Part shown: positions 31,221 to 42,109 of the stretch, in pieces
How the letters are laid out: every line of letters starts with the position of its first letter
Position numbering within the stretch: position 1 is the stretch's first letter
Assembly (NCBI GenBank): GCA_037043455.1
Contig: JAWPHD010007179.1
Coordinates: 62,001-126,000 of the forward strand
From: Cyrtodaria siliqua
Lineage: Eukaryota; Mollusca; Bivalvia; Adapedonta; Hiatellidae
DNA length: 64,000 nt
Direction of reading: 5' to 3'
The notes under the pieces: generated by a model
What the model saw: only the letters and a program-made list of their open reading frames with translations
The model's database searches: none
Told to the model about the DNA's origin: nothing
Position numbers and translations under genes: made by a program

Positions 31221-31699
31221 GATAAGGCTATTATATTTTGATAATTTGTTTTAAGATCCCTCCTACGACAAAACAAAATTAGGTATTTTATTTTTTCGTA
31301 GGGAATTTAATAGTTTTTTTTGTTTTTTTTACCTCCTCCCAGATTTTAATAGAACATTTCATTCTCTTCCTTTCAAATAAAATAATTAAACTATGCTTTA
31401 TCAATTTTTGTGTTTTGTTTTGTTCCTTTCCTCCTACAGTAATTCTCTGTGTTGATGGTTCGTAAAACAAATAATAATAATGGCCTTAATGTGATTGACA
31501 TTGGTCATGGTAGTATAATAATAATAATAATAATAATAAAGACTTTATTTAACGAGAGAACTCATTTGAAACTAGTCAATCTACCATGAGGCCCTCAACA
31601 ATATAATATATACAATATTTACAAGTAAAAATGCATTTAAAGTGGTATATTCAGTAAATGGAAATATGTTTAAATAGAACTGCAAGACTTAGTCATTTA

Positions 31700-32233
31700 C
31701 TAATATATCGGATGGTGAATCCACTGTAAATACAGTGTTTTGAATTGATTTACAGATTGGGCATTTTGTATATGGTGGGGAAGAGAGTTCCACACTTAAG
31801 AGCCTGAATAAGCAAATGACTTTCTGAATAACTCACTATTGGGTCTTGGGGAATATAGCTGTAGATTTGATGATGATCTTAGATTCCGCATATGGACATT
31901 TGAAGTTAGAGTAAATGCGTCTTTAAGATAAGAAGGGGCCTGATCATTAACTGTTTTAAACATAATGATTGCTTTTTGAAATATAACTCTTTCGGGAAAT
32001 GTCATCCAACTGAGTTCGGTAAACATTTCGACGGAAGGAGTATCGAAATCTTTATCTAGGATAAGTCGTGCAGCTCTTTTTTGGAACCTTACAAGTTTAT
32101 CTTCGAGAGAAGAATTACAATTTCCCCATATCACACAACAGTAATCAAGATGGGGTAAGATATAAGAATTGAAAAATAATTTGCGCATAGGTATAGAAAG
32201 GTAAATCTTTATGCGAGATAACAGGTATAACAA
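31700..32233 (-). pseudogene. LINE-2 ORF2 C-terminal region
   Basis: Holds the thumb block SYILPHLDYCCVIWGN, then KLVRFQKRAARLIL, LSWMTFPERVIFQKAIIMFK and SPRPNSELFRKSFAYSGS. One stop at 31796-31798 is followed in the same frame by the usual VWNSLP box. It aligns in order with the LINE-1 C-terminus. Confidence 0.85.
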
Positions 32234-32780
32234 TGAATTACATTTTTTCAGAACTTTATCAATTTGGGTATTCCAAGAGAGGGTATTGTCAATTGTAACA
32301 CCGAGTATTTTTTCTTCGTAACGACAAGAGATGAATTAGAAGTTGAAAGCGTTGTATCGTCTGCAAAAATATCCGTGACTGTGTTTTCCATAGATAATGG
32401 CAGGTCATTGATGTAGATTAAAAATAATAAGGGACCTAATACAGATCCTTGGGGTACACCCGATAAAATGGGTGAAGATTCTGAAGTTATACCAGAAACC
32501 TGAACTTGCTGGTGTCTGTTATTCAGATATGAGGAAAACCAGGAAAGTGCAGAACTATTTTGTAAATTTTTAACTTTTGCAGCAATATAGTATGATCAAC
32601 TAAATCAAACGCCTTTGACAGATCAAGAAATATATATATAGTACCAACAATTTTATTGTTGTCAATGGCTGCAATCCAGTCATCTAATATTCGTATAAGG
32701 GCAGTTTGACACGAGTGATTTGCCCTAAAGCCAGATTGTCGTGAATAAAACAACCTATTTTCTTCAAGATGCCGTCTCAA
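32234..32780 (-). pseudogene. LINE-2 ORF2 reverse transcriptase core
   Basis: The open part has SRQSGFRANHSCQTALIRIL and [20 protein letters not shown]. After a frame break near 32560 the block [19 protein letters not shown] and the catalytic FADD (32356-32367) are encoded. It is CR1/L2-like. Broken by frameshifts on both sides of the catalytic core. Confidence 0.85.
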
Positions 32781-32937
32781 ATGTATACTAACATGACGTT
32801 CAATATTAAAGAAATAACAGGAAGTATTGATATTGGCCTATAATTGGTCTTGTCGTTTTTAGGACCCGTTTTATGCACTGGGATTACTTTTTTCTCTTTT
32901 GAATAATTGTTGGTAGATAGTAGTGAGTATGCTGCTG

Positions 32938-33222
32938 TTAAAAAATTTCGTAAGAATGGGGGCGATTACAGTAACAGACATTTTTCAAAAATCTGGCACT
33001 CATTTCGTCGGAACCGGTAGACTTGGTAGTATCAAGAGATTTAAGTTGACTTTCAACAAAGGACAGAGGTACCAGTGGAATATTAAATTTCGGAGACTTT
33101 CGCATTTTGTCGTCAATGAGATTTTCTAGTGGGACATTAGTGTAATTTGTGACGGGCGCATTATTTGCTTGATACTTTTCAAAAACTGTAGAAAAGTGTG
33201 TATTGAATGTATATGCTGCCAA
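32938..33222 (-). pseudogene. LINE-2 ORF2 linker before RT
   Basis: Includes FNTHFSTVFEKY and the RT-0/1 block SLDTTKSTGSDEMSARFLKN, then leaves frame. It connects endonuclease and RT. Confidence 0.7.
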
Positions 33223-33357
33223 ATACGGATCAATTATAGGATTTCCGTCGTCATCATTTATATAATTGGACTGAACTTGATTTTTAAATCCAGATAACTC
33301 ATGTAAACTATTCCATAGTTGTTTAGGATTTCGCTTATTTGAATTTATTGTTTCACT

Positions 33358-34505
33358 CTAATATTGTTGTTTAGCTTGAACAATGATACTTTTAACTTTC
33401 TGCCTCCATATCTTGTAATTTACCGAGTCTTTTTTTTTGTGGAAATAATCTCTTCTTTTAATTGCATCAAGAATATTAGTTTTCATCCAATTTGGTTGAT
33501 TTACATTTTTAACGCGTTTCTTTCTTTTTGGGGCATGCTCTTTTAGGACTGCATTAAACATTTCAATAAATAAATCTAGGGAATCGTCTCGATTATCATA
33601 CACGTCAATTATTGACCAGGGTTGTTCGGAAAGATCATTTATGAATCTAGTTTCGTCAAAATGTTTCAGAGATCTAAAACGTATGGTTTTATGCACAGGG
33701 CCTTTAATATACTTAGCTGAAACTTTTCGAGTTAAACAAATAGGATAATGATCACTTATTGAGTATAACGGAATAGATACTTCAGATATGTTCTGCGGCA
33801 TATTCGAAAACGCATGGTCTATCAATGTAGATGAACAAGTTGTTACCCTAGTGGGTTTGGTAACCAATTGAGTTAGATTGACAGACTCCATGAGATCAAG
33901 CCAAGTTTTGGCATTCCTATCTGATTTGAGTAAATCGACATTAAAGTAAATCGACATTAAAGACATTCTTTTTCTTCTGAAAATGATTTCTCTAATGCAG
34001 CTGTATAATTATTTAGCCAGTGTGCATTTGAAGATGGTGGTCTGTATGTATAGCATAGTAGAAAATGTTTAGTATTAGTTTGTTGGATCTCAAGCCATAT
34101 AGATTCAACTGAACTATTTTCAAGGTCAAATCTTTGAACACATGGTATATCTTCTCTGAAGTAAATAATTAATCCACCGCCATTTGTAATTCTGTCTTTT
34201 CTAAATAGTTTGAAATTTTCTAATCGAAGTTCATTGTCCGAAAACGTATTGTTCAGAAATGTTTCATATAAGCATATAATATCAATATGTTGTTGTTGTG
34301 ATATAAGAAGTTTAATCTCATCCAGTTTAGGATAAAGATAATGAATATTGAGGTGAATTATATTAAGCCCATTCTGTGTAAACCATGTGTCAAAAGTTGG
34401 ATGTTGATTACAATTAGTAATATCATTAGCATTAAAATTAGCAGTAACAGTATCAGTTTCATTTAATTTAGTAGCATGATGACTTTGACTACATTTGGAA
34501 TTCAA
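33358..34505 (-). pseudogene. LINE-2 ORF2 AP endonuclease, frameshifted
   Basis: The piece 34505-33957 contains IIHLNIHYL (Asn block), ICLYETFL (catalytic Glu), NGGGLIIYFREDIP and CYTYRPPSS. The piece 33966-33358 contains YFNVDLL (the Asp-X-Asn region), SSTLIDHAFSN and SISDHYPICL (catalytic His). The join is broken by a 16-bp tandem duplication (TAAATCGACATTAAAG twice, 33931-33962), which shifts frame by one exactly at the Asp-X-Asn motif. A basic linker KRKKRVKNVNQPNW follows. Confidence 0.88.
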
Positions 34506-34893
34506 GAGACTGTTATTAGTATCATTTTTAGCATAATTATTAAAGAATACTGGGTCTCATGGTTTAAGCAAAAACAGGCATTATTAACACAATGATTTGA
34601 ACGAGAACAAATGCAATTTATAGAGCAGTTATCAGTGTCTTTGTTTTTATCAAAATCCGTCGAAGTGCATTGTTTCACGCCCACTGATGTCCCGGAGGAC
34701 CCCATGGCTTGCGGTGTTTTGTTCCTCGGATTGGCTGATTTAAGTTTCGACCGATGTTTATGGGTTGATCCTTTGACTGTGATTTGTCAGTCTTTGAGTC
34801 ATTTGTCTGAGCCATAGATCTCTGTATCTGATTTTTTATATCTAACAACTCGTTGACTAGTACTTCCTTAAGATTGCCGACTTCACTAGCAAG

Positions 34894-36477
34894 TTAGACT
34901 ATTACACTTTTCGTTGCACTTTCTACTTTTGATTCGATGCTATCTGAAGCCTCTCTTGATTTCATCAATTGACCAACTAAATTTGTTTTCTCTTTTGAGA
35001 GGAGTTCAGTTTGTTTCTTAAGCTTAACGTTGCTTTCTCCATAAATAAGGCATTCAGCTGTCGATTTGCAGAGATTGGATTTAATTTGTGCCATAGCACT
35101 GTCATTTTCCTCCATTTGCTGACACTGCTCACTTAATTTTTTACTTATCGACTCCTTTTCACATTTAACATCTTGCAAAATGCGTAACAACTTCTCATTT
35201 TCGCTTTTTAATATTTTGGTTTGAGAAAGAAGCTCTTTGAGCGAATGTTGTAATTCATTATTTTCCTTCTTCTGGTGATCTATCTGTAGTTCGTACATGT
35301 TTTCAGCAGTATCTTCCATAAGGTTTGGACTTACGATTGAGACTGGATGAGGCAATTTAGCAGTTTCACCGAATGTCATTTCAGACGTAATCTCACTTGC
35401 CATCCCTTCCTTTTCGTTTCTTATGTTACCGAGAGACATATCAACATCTGTTGAGGTATCACTTAACTCAGTTAAAGAATATTGTCGTGAATCAGACACG
35501 AGTGATTGGAATGGTTGCTTTACGAAGGTTTCATCATCCAAGTTTGGGTCAGCACTTAACACAGTTATATCTGAATGGGACTCCCATGATTGAAATGGTT
35601 GCTTAAGGGTGGTCTCTTCATCGTCTTTATAGTCAACACCTACTAGTTCCTCAGATGCGAAATTTGGTCGGTGATTTTTCCGTTTACTGTTTCCACTCTT
35701 GGGCGTGTTGCTTTTGTCAGATACCGTCGATCGATATGGTTCTTTAACAGATGCCATGTTTTTATTGGGTTCCTCACTGATCACGCTTTTAGTACTTGAA
35801 ACTAGATCAAGCTGTCTACTGTTCACACTCTTGGGAGTTTGTCTGTTTTTAGGATTACGCAAACTGTTTATCATTTGACTTAGATAAAACAGTGGGCTTC
35901 GTGGAGAGTTAGTTGCAGAAGGCGTCACATTTGTACTGTTTCCATGACATGTAGACTGTGCATTTTCAGAATGATCATGCATTTCATTTCCCCCATTTCT
36001 TTGCTGATTTGGACTAGACATTGAATCATCTGTAGATGTGTCCGAATGCGATTCATTTCGATTACATTCCGAAGGCGTAAGCACTTGTGCTGATGATATA
36101 CAACGTACGTTTTCGTTTCCCGCCATTACTTCAGTTTGTGGAGTTGAATGGGTTAGACGTTCAGACAAAGGTCTGAACACTCGGAGTTCCCAATTCCAAC
36201 AGCCTTTACCTTGTATGAATATCGTTCTATTATCATACAGTGATAGAGCAACCTTATTGTCGTTTTCCGTTACCTGAGCCTCAATTCCATTCCCATTCTT
36301 ATTTATGTGAAAGACATAGAGGTCTTCTAAGATGCGTTTTATTTCATTGTATATTTGTTCTGAGTGAACAGTTACTGTAATGGCATCAGACTTTGACGAA
36401 TATTTAAGGTTATACAGTTTGCCATCATTTGGTTTCGCATCAGTATTTTGGTTAGGATTCATTTTCTTGTGTTGCAA
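34894..36477 (-). CDS. LINE-2 ORF1, 527 residues, intact
   Basis: Starts at the first ATG (36477) after the shared 5' UTR and runs 527 codons to TAG. Residues about 19-110 form a compact region (YNLKYSSKSDAITVTV, NRTIFIQGKGCWNWELRVF) that looks like a folded domain I recall only loosely from other LINE ORF1 proteins. Residues about 115-375 are Ser/Thr/Asn-rich and probably disordered, with two similar KQPFQS motifs. Residues about 385-505 are strongly heptad-like (ELQHSLKELLSQTKILKSEN), a probable long coiled coil. There is no SGNH domain and no CCHC knuckle, unlike LINE-1. As a LINE ORF1 it would bind element RNA. It is the longest intact coding frame after the Gypsy pol. Confidence 0.8.
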   Translation of the reverse strand: MQHKKMNPNQNTDAKPNDGKLYNLKYSSKSDAITVTVHSEQIYNEIKRILEDLYVFHINKNGNGIEAQVTENDNKVALSLYDNRTIFIQGKGCWNWELRVFRPLSERLTHSTPQTEVMAGNENVRCISSAQVLTPSECNRNESHSDTSTDDSMSSPNQQRNGGNEMHDHSENAQSTCHGNSTNVTPSATNSPRSPLFYLSQMINSLRNPKNRQTPKSVNSRQLDLVSSTKSVISEEPNKNMASVKEPYRSTVSDKSNTPKSGNSKRKNHRPNFASEELVGVDYKDDEETTLKQPFQSWESHSDITVLSADPNLDDETFVKQPFQSLVSDSRQYSLTELSDTSTDVDMSLGNIRNEKEGMASEITSEMTFGETAKLPHPVSIVSPNLMEDTAENMYELQIDHQKKENNELQHSLKELLSQTKILKSENEKLLRILQDVKCEKESISKKLSEQCQQMEENDSAMAQIKSNLCKSTAECLIYGESNVKLKKQTELLSKEKTNLVGQLMKSREASDSIESKVESATKSVIV

Positions 36478-37150
36478 CTGTCCTTTTTATATAGAACTCT
36501 CCTTTGCGATTTTATTTTTTCATGAATAATTTTCAAACAGATTCATCATCATATCAAATAACAGTTATTCCACGATTGTTTTAACTTACTCTCACAAAAG
36601 TTAAACTTGTAACAGCTGTACAAAGCACAATTTTCCAGTTCAATTTTGTCGGCCACGGAAAGTTTGACCTGAGCGTTAATCTGTCTGTTCCATGATGGCA
36701 ATAATACAATTCTCTGTATTGTTGTGATCTTTTTTAACAAGTACAATGCATAGAGAGCTTTCTTTGAAATCCTACAATTAACGCGTTTCGTTCGTTCTTA
36801 TTTGACATTGAATTTCCACACTATCCAACATCCGGATAGGTCACAAGAAATTAAATGTAATAAACTCCAAGTGACCCACTAGGAGTGATCTAATGTCTTT
36901 TACACTGGCAGGATGGGCGCGAAGCATAAAGCACAAAGAAGTTCTTTATACATGAGTTTATTTCCTTTATAACTGATACACGTTTGATTAGTTTTTTCCA
37001 CAAATATCAACTTTTTAAAAGCACAGTAAATCCAAAAAATAAATATTATAAAACTATGAATTAATATAATTTTCACAATAGAAAGCCTCAGATAATCCGT
37101 AAATAAATAACAGAAATACGGAGCTCACAAATTCACGTCCGAACTCTAAG

Positions 37151-37690
37151 AATCAGCTGCGCCTTATAAGTATGTAAATATTGCAATCCTGTGAGGGTGA
37201 CAGTGAATATTTCTCAACCTTCTAAGGCTATTTATTTTATTATACTGAAAAATATCTTTGAAAAAATATTTGGTTCTGCTACATATTCCTTTGAAATAAA
37301 ACATGAGAAAACATTATTACTTCTCTCTGTTCACTATTCTCAGCACCTAGAAAATAAATGAGCAGATGGTTCTTAGTGTTCTTTCGGAATCTTCAGCTGT
37401 GAACTCATGAGTAAACTTTTCAACTCATCTTCAGAAAGTTGTGCAAACTGTGTTCGTCATTTTAGTAAATGTTCACTGATTTTCATTTGCGCATTATACA
37501 TGCATTGTTCAGCATAGGACACCCCAATAGTCATATACACTTGCTTTGACTTCACAATCATAAGACAGTACAAATTATACTGGGATGACATTACAAAAAA
37601 GACCACTCCATGGAGACATTAGAAGCGATGAGATATTATAAAAATGGGAAAATAACAGTCTGTGCAAACTTAACATGGGTGTTTGAAATG
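37151..37690. other. Unique DNA beside the LINE-2 5' end
   Basis: About 540 bp without recognised features separates the LINE-2 5' end from the right-hand 31-bp minisatellite. The LINE may therefore have inserted beside the array, or sequence has been gained here. Confidence 0.5.
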
Positions 37691-37699
37691 AGGTATATT

Positions 37700-38035
37700 A
37701 TTAATAAATTGGTATCAGTGGTCATGGTAGTAATCAATGTAGTATGCATAGCTCATGGTAGTAATACATGGGGTATTCATTCAGTGGTCATGGTAGTAAT
37801 GAATGGGGTATTCAGTGGTCATGGAAGTAATAAATGTGATATACAGTGGTCATGGTAGTAATAAATGTGATATACAGTGGTCATGGTAGTAATACTGGTG
37901 ATATACAGTGGTCATGGTAGTAGAAAATATGGTAAAGAGTAGCCATGATAGTTATACATGTGATGTACTTTGGACATGTTAATAATCAATGTGGTATGCA
38001 GAGGTCATGGTAGTATTACAATACAAGGGTCCTGG
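37700..38035. repeat. 31-bp minisatellite, right locus
   Basis: GTGGTCATGGTAGTAATAAA plus TGTGATATACA repeats with an exact 31-bp step in the middle (about 37815-37910), becoming degenerate at both ends. Confidence 0.88.
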
Positions 38036-39250
38036 TACTTGTGCGATGGACTTTGTCAATATCATCGACAAGTAAGTGGACTTAAACCCCAGCATTCGGT
38101 AGGCCCTACCACCATTATGTATACACTGTAGCCAGTTAGTATTGCGTCTGCTTCAAGATAAGTACTTCAGCATTTTGACCAATCACCGTTCTTATTTTTA
38201 CAGGTATAGATGCACCAACATTCAAAATTTGACAGTTAGGAATAAAAGTTTTATTCTAGAAAGTATAGAAAATAAATACATTATATAATTATTTTGATAT
38301 ATCTGTACAGAGTAATGTTTAGTGTATTTACATTTCAAATTTTATGGTTCAAAAATGCTTGATATTATTTTGAAATTTGTGATTAAACCTCTCTGAGCAG
38401 CATAATGCATAAAATGATCAGAAAAGTTTATCTGGGGCCATTTTTTTTATACTCAACGCTGGCCTTTAAGAAGCAGCTTCAGCCACATGCAATGCCATGT
38501 TACAGACAAAGCTATGCGCTATATGCCAGTGTTAATAATAATGGTATGGAACACGGTAGTCATTGCCCAGCACAAGACAATCCCCTACACCACAAACACA
38601 ACTTCCAATCAATTCATAATTTAGAAGAGCAAAATGGGGCTCACATAGAAATCAAACAAGGACAAGCATTACTAAAGATTAAAACCAGCACATGGAGTTC
38701 CATCCACCAAATATGAAAATATCCATATTAAACAAGTTTCAATATTCAAAGTCAATTTTAAATAAGATCACCGACACTTCTGTCTGACCAACCATGGTGC
38801 CAGTTCATTCACGTGGTCAAGTATTAATTGTGGAGGTTAGGTGGTGGTGAGGTGAGGGTGTAGGGGGTGCGGGGAGGGAGTGGTCAGTAAACATATATAC
38901 CGAATATCGAAGCAAGACCTTCAATACCCCCAGAAAGAATATGAACTGGGCAGGGGAGGGGAAGTGAAGTATTACTGAATAGGAAAAAACAGAATTAATA
39001 CAATATTCTCATTCGGGGAGTCTACGTGTGTGTTCGGGGTGGGGGGTGGAAGTGAACAAGATGCAGACATGGTAACTGAAGAAAAACCAAAAATAATAGA
39101 AGAAATATTTGTCTATTTATCTGGGGTGATGGTGGTGGTGGTGTAGGAGTGGGGAAGGTGTGGGCATTTACAGGCTTGTAAGCAGTGAGGTTCATTGAAA
39201 TATATGAAGCCGCTTAAAACACGTTACCTGAAACTCTAAGTTGAAAACAT
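38036..39250. other. Non-coding stretch with G-rich patches
   Basis: G-rich low-complexity patches at 38835-38885, 39015-39052 and 39120-39165 (GGTGGTGGTGGTGTAGG type). The 103-codon open frame at 38405-38716 has no motif or recognisable homology and is not called. Confidence 0.55.
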
Positions 39251-39890
39251 TTTATCATCTGGCTAAAATGAAATAAAGTTATGAAACGTGTGTCCTTGAT
39301 GATTGATGACATTTGTCAAGCTCCTTTCATAGAGAAATATTACTAGTGGGTATTGAAATAAATGGACTTGCCAACAAATAAAATAATAGAAATTCTAAGT
39401 CAAAATAGGCTACACTTTTCTAAAATACAATACAGAAAATATTTATCCAGAAAAGGGCCATAATTTCGTTAACATGCAATACAGAGTTATGCAACATCTG
39501 TCTACTAGTATCCATGCTTTATTGAAGTTGTGTTAATAATTAACAATCACCTATTGAAATACAAGGACTTGCCTAAAAACTTCAACAAGAATTTTGAAGT
39601 CGAAAAAGGAACATAACGTTGCTTAAATGCAATACAGAGTTAATATGGAATATGTGTCTTCTATTGCCCTTGTATACCAAGCTTAACTGAAGTTTTGTTG
39701 ATGTACGACTTTCAGTTGTTAAAATACACTTGTCAAAAACGAACTTAAACCAGAAATTCAAATTAACAAAAGGGCCATGCTTTTGCTTAAATGCAATAGA
39801 GAGATGTAGAACATGTGTCTACCAATGACCTTGATGGTACTTATGACATAATTCAAGCTTCACTGACCAGTGGTTGCTAAACTAATTGGA
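39251..39890. repeat. Degenerate 153-164 bp tandem repeat
   Basis: AAAGGGCCATA, ATGCAATACAGAGTTA and ATGTGTCTTCTATTGCCCTT-type blocks recur, with ATGCAATA at 39474, 39627 and 39791. Typical non-coding internal repeat, strongly diverged. Confidence 0.7.
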
Positions 39891-39984
39891 TTTGGCCAAT
39901 AACTGAAAACCAATGTTGACATCGACACAAACGATGAGTAGATCTACAACAGCTCTTCTTATTCTACGACTAGTAAAACTTAAA

Positions 39985-40100
39985 AAAGAAATATTCTGGC
40001 TTTCAAGTTGACGAAAAAAATAATTCTGGCCAGTGTACTAGGCAAAATAAAAATCCCGGCTTTAAAGAAATGAAAAAATATATATTCCGGCTGAAAGGAA
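39985..40100. repeat. TTCTGGCT short repeats, second locus
   Basis: Units such as AAATATTCTGGCTTTCAAGT and ATTCTGGCCAGTG recur about every 38 bp, matching the units at 30735-30895 on the far side of LINE-2. Confidence 0.6.
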
Positions 40101-40418
40101 AATCCCAGAAAACAAAATGGTCGGTCCCTTACTCAATAAATCTGACACACACAACATATTTAATAGATTTTCTATGCAAGTTAAATGGCCATAATAAATC
40201 GAGGAACAAACAAGATACAGTGTCTTCTCATTATTACCAAAACAACAATTTCAGTATAGTTCCTGATGAAATCATATAACCTGATGAAATCATATAACAG
40301 GATCATTATATAACAGGATCATTATGTCAAATTTCATGTAAGCCCAAGTTCCTCCTGAATTACGGCGTTGAAATAATGTCAATCCCAAAACTTGAAGACA
40401 TCCAGTTTTGGGGACAAA

Positions 40419-40453
<35 letters not shown>

Positions 40454-40545
40454 TGTGTTTCTAAGGATTATAGTCCGTCCGCCTACGACAGGCGTCCTAC
40501 CCGACGAATATAGGCACAATGGAGTCTAGACTTTTATCTGTGTGT
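40419..40545 (+). repeat. Dispersed element with (GT)n end, second copy
   Basis: A GT run (about 40420-40460) is followed by TTTCTAAGGATTATAGTCCG, TCCGCC, a variable middle and CACAATGGAGTCTAGACTTT. Same order as the minus strand of 11765-11862. Confidence 0.7.
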
Positions 40546-40599
40546 TTTTGTGCGTGATGTGATGATATGTCTACTTAAAGCAGCGAACTCAATGGTTTC

Positions 40600-40838
40600 T
40601 GTAAAGTGCTGCCACACTGGAATACCACGCCGTAGTAGACATGATACCCCTCAGTCACATTATTCTGACACTGGTCAATCAGTCGTAGCACTACCCATTA
40701 TTTGCTCGTCAGGCAATGGTTACAAGTGACTACTCCATTTTTAAAGTCTTTGGTATGACGCGGCCAGGGGACTCGATACGACCTCCCGAATGCAAGGCAG
40801 ACGCTATAACCACTACACCACAATGCTTCGGTTTTTTG
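40600..40838 (-). mobile_element. tRNA-derived SINE, minus strand
   Basis: On the minus strand a tRNA-like head with GTGGTGTAGTGGTTATAGCG (A box) and GTATCGAGTCCCCTGG (B box) is followed by ACCAAAGACTTTAAAAATGG. It interrupts the 3' end of the integrase pseudogene. Confidence 0.65.
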
Positions 40839-41775
40839 GGACAAATCAAATCTAGTTGATTCTGAAGAACAACATTGGTTTTTTGATTGTTGGTGCACAT
40901 TTTCATCAGCACCATAATGTTCCCATTCAGACTGTGGGATTTCAGCGGGGTTATTAATGATCCCGGCATTGAACAAACATAAAGGAGTTGACTTGATTGA
41001 CTGTGCGTATTCTGTGCATTGCCCATGCATTTCTCCATATATCGAACTTCTCATTTATCTTCGAGAGGAATACATGGTGAAGAGCAAGTACGTGTACATT
41101 ATTCATGATGTTGAGGATTCCTTCATCTTCCATAAAATCAAAAAGATCATAGTAATAACTTAAAACACCTTCATACACATTTCTCCATAAACGTTCTATA
41201 CGCTGATTATGCGTGCATTTCCCTTTGTTCAGATACCATGATTTTCCCCACGTGTTCTTATCATGTAGTCTGCTATTAGGCTATTTTCTATTCCTTTGTC
41301 CGATTGGACTCTTAAAGGTACTCCATACCCCTGTATTCCACACATAAAGCAGTTCAATAGAGTTTGTGCTTTGTTATTGTCTGTGTTTTTCAAAAAGGTG
41401 ATAGTGTGACTAAAGCCATCAATACCTCCAGCTATAACAAAATTCCATCTAATCAGCTTATTAGTGGTGTCTGCGTGCCATACATGATTAGGTCCTTCAA
41501 CATGGTACACTTTTCGTCTCCTTGTTCTGTCTTTAATACAACTTCCATCCAAACCTTGTAAACTTTCCCATATGTCTGACCTAGGCACCTGTAGAAATAA
41601 AATAGTATTAATTAATGCCAGTTGAAACAAACTGACTGGCATGTGGTTTGATATTACTGTTGTTTAACCTGCCACTGGTTGCCAAATCTAACAGTGAAAC
41701 TATAAGTAATTTTATTTCCAGTAGGATATTTTAAAACTTACCATACATACCAAGAGGGTCTCTTGCCGCTTTATT
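40839..41775 (-). pseudogene. Integrase-core (DDE) gene with an intron, broken
   Basis: Encodes a retroviral-type integrase core of the kind seen in many animal transposon-derived proteins. A short exon end (ETLLVCM) precedes donor GTAAGT; the 153-bp intron (41589-41741) ends TTTATTTCTACAG; exon 2 starts VPRSDIWESLQGLD. It continues RRRKVYHVEGPNHVWHADTT (first Asp), IAGGIDGFSHTITFLKNTDN, RVQSDKGIENSL (second Asp), then after a frameshift near 41215 RIERLWRNVYE (catalytic Glu, about 41180-41205), LFDFMEDEGIL and LALHHVFLSKINEKF. A second frameshift near 41010 precedes the terminal INNPAEIPQSEWEHYG block. All three acidic residues persist, but the 5' exons and an intact frame are missing. The exact superfamily is uncertain. 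Confidence 0.75.
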
Positions 41776-41780
41776 ATTAA

Positions 41781-42009
41781 CCCTTTACTTCGTAGAGCGC
41801 CAATACAATCACGTATGCCACCATTGTACTGCGAGTAATGCGAGTAACTCGCAGGCTGATAAAGTTTTACACTGCTCGCTAATCATCAGTAATTTGGAGA
41901 TGAGTAGCGAGCAGTGTAAAACCTGATTATGCTGCGGGTTACTCGAAGGCTGATCTGGTTTTACGCTGGTCGCGTAAGTCGTTGTAAAGAGTCTCCATGA
42001 AGTGAATGG
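41781..42009. mobile_element. 229-bp MITE with TTAA target duplication
   Basis: TTAA flanks both ends (41777-41780, 42010-42013). Imperfect TIRs are CCCTTTACTTC (41781-41791) and GAAGTGAATGG (41999-42009). Inside is a perfect 17-bp inverted repeat GTTTTACACTGCTCGCT (41864-41880) and AGCGAGCAGTGTAAAAC (41906-41922). CCC termini with TTAA fit a piggyBac-type MITE. Confidence 0.75.
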
Positions 42010-42109
42010 TTAAGTAAGTCATGTGAAGATTCAGAAATTGTTAGTGTTCGCGCTATCAATTTGCCAGCGTTGGTTAAAGCTATAGATCGCTCGGTTTTTA
42101 TTGGCCAAT

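Larger units (their letters stand above)
31512..37150 (-). mobile_element. LINE-2: full-length-sized CR1/L2-like LINE
   Basis: On the minus strand: 5' UTR (about 37150-36480) closely matching LINE-1 in the block with ACACTGGCAGGATGGGC and AAGCATAAAGCACAAAGAAG, an intact 527-codon ORF1, a frameshifted endonuclease-RT ORF2, a 3' UTR starting near 31690, and a (TTA)n tail at 31512-31539 beside the 31-bp minisatellite. ORF2 is broken in several places. Confidence 0.9.

Noticed and set aside
35397..36277. Plus-strand frames opposite LINE-2 ORF1
   Set aside because: Shadows of the 527-codon ORF on the other strand.
38405..38716. 103-codon open frame on the plus strand
   Set aside because: No domain or signal recognised and no supporting context. 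Treated as chance.
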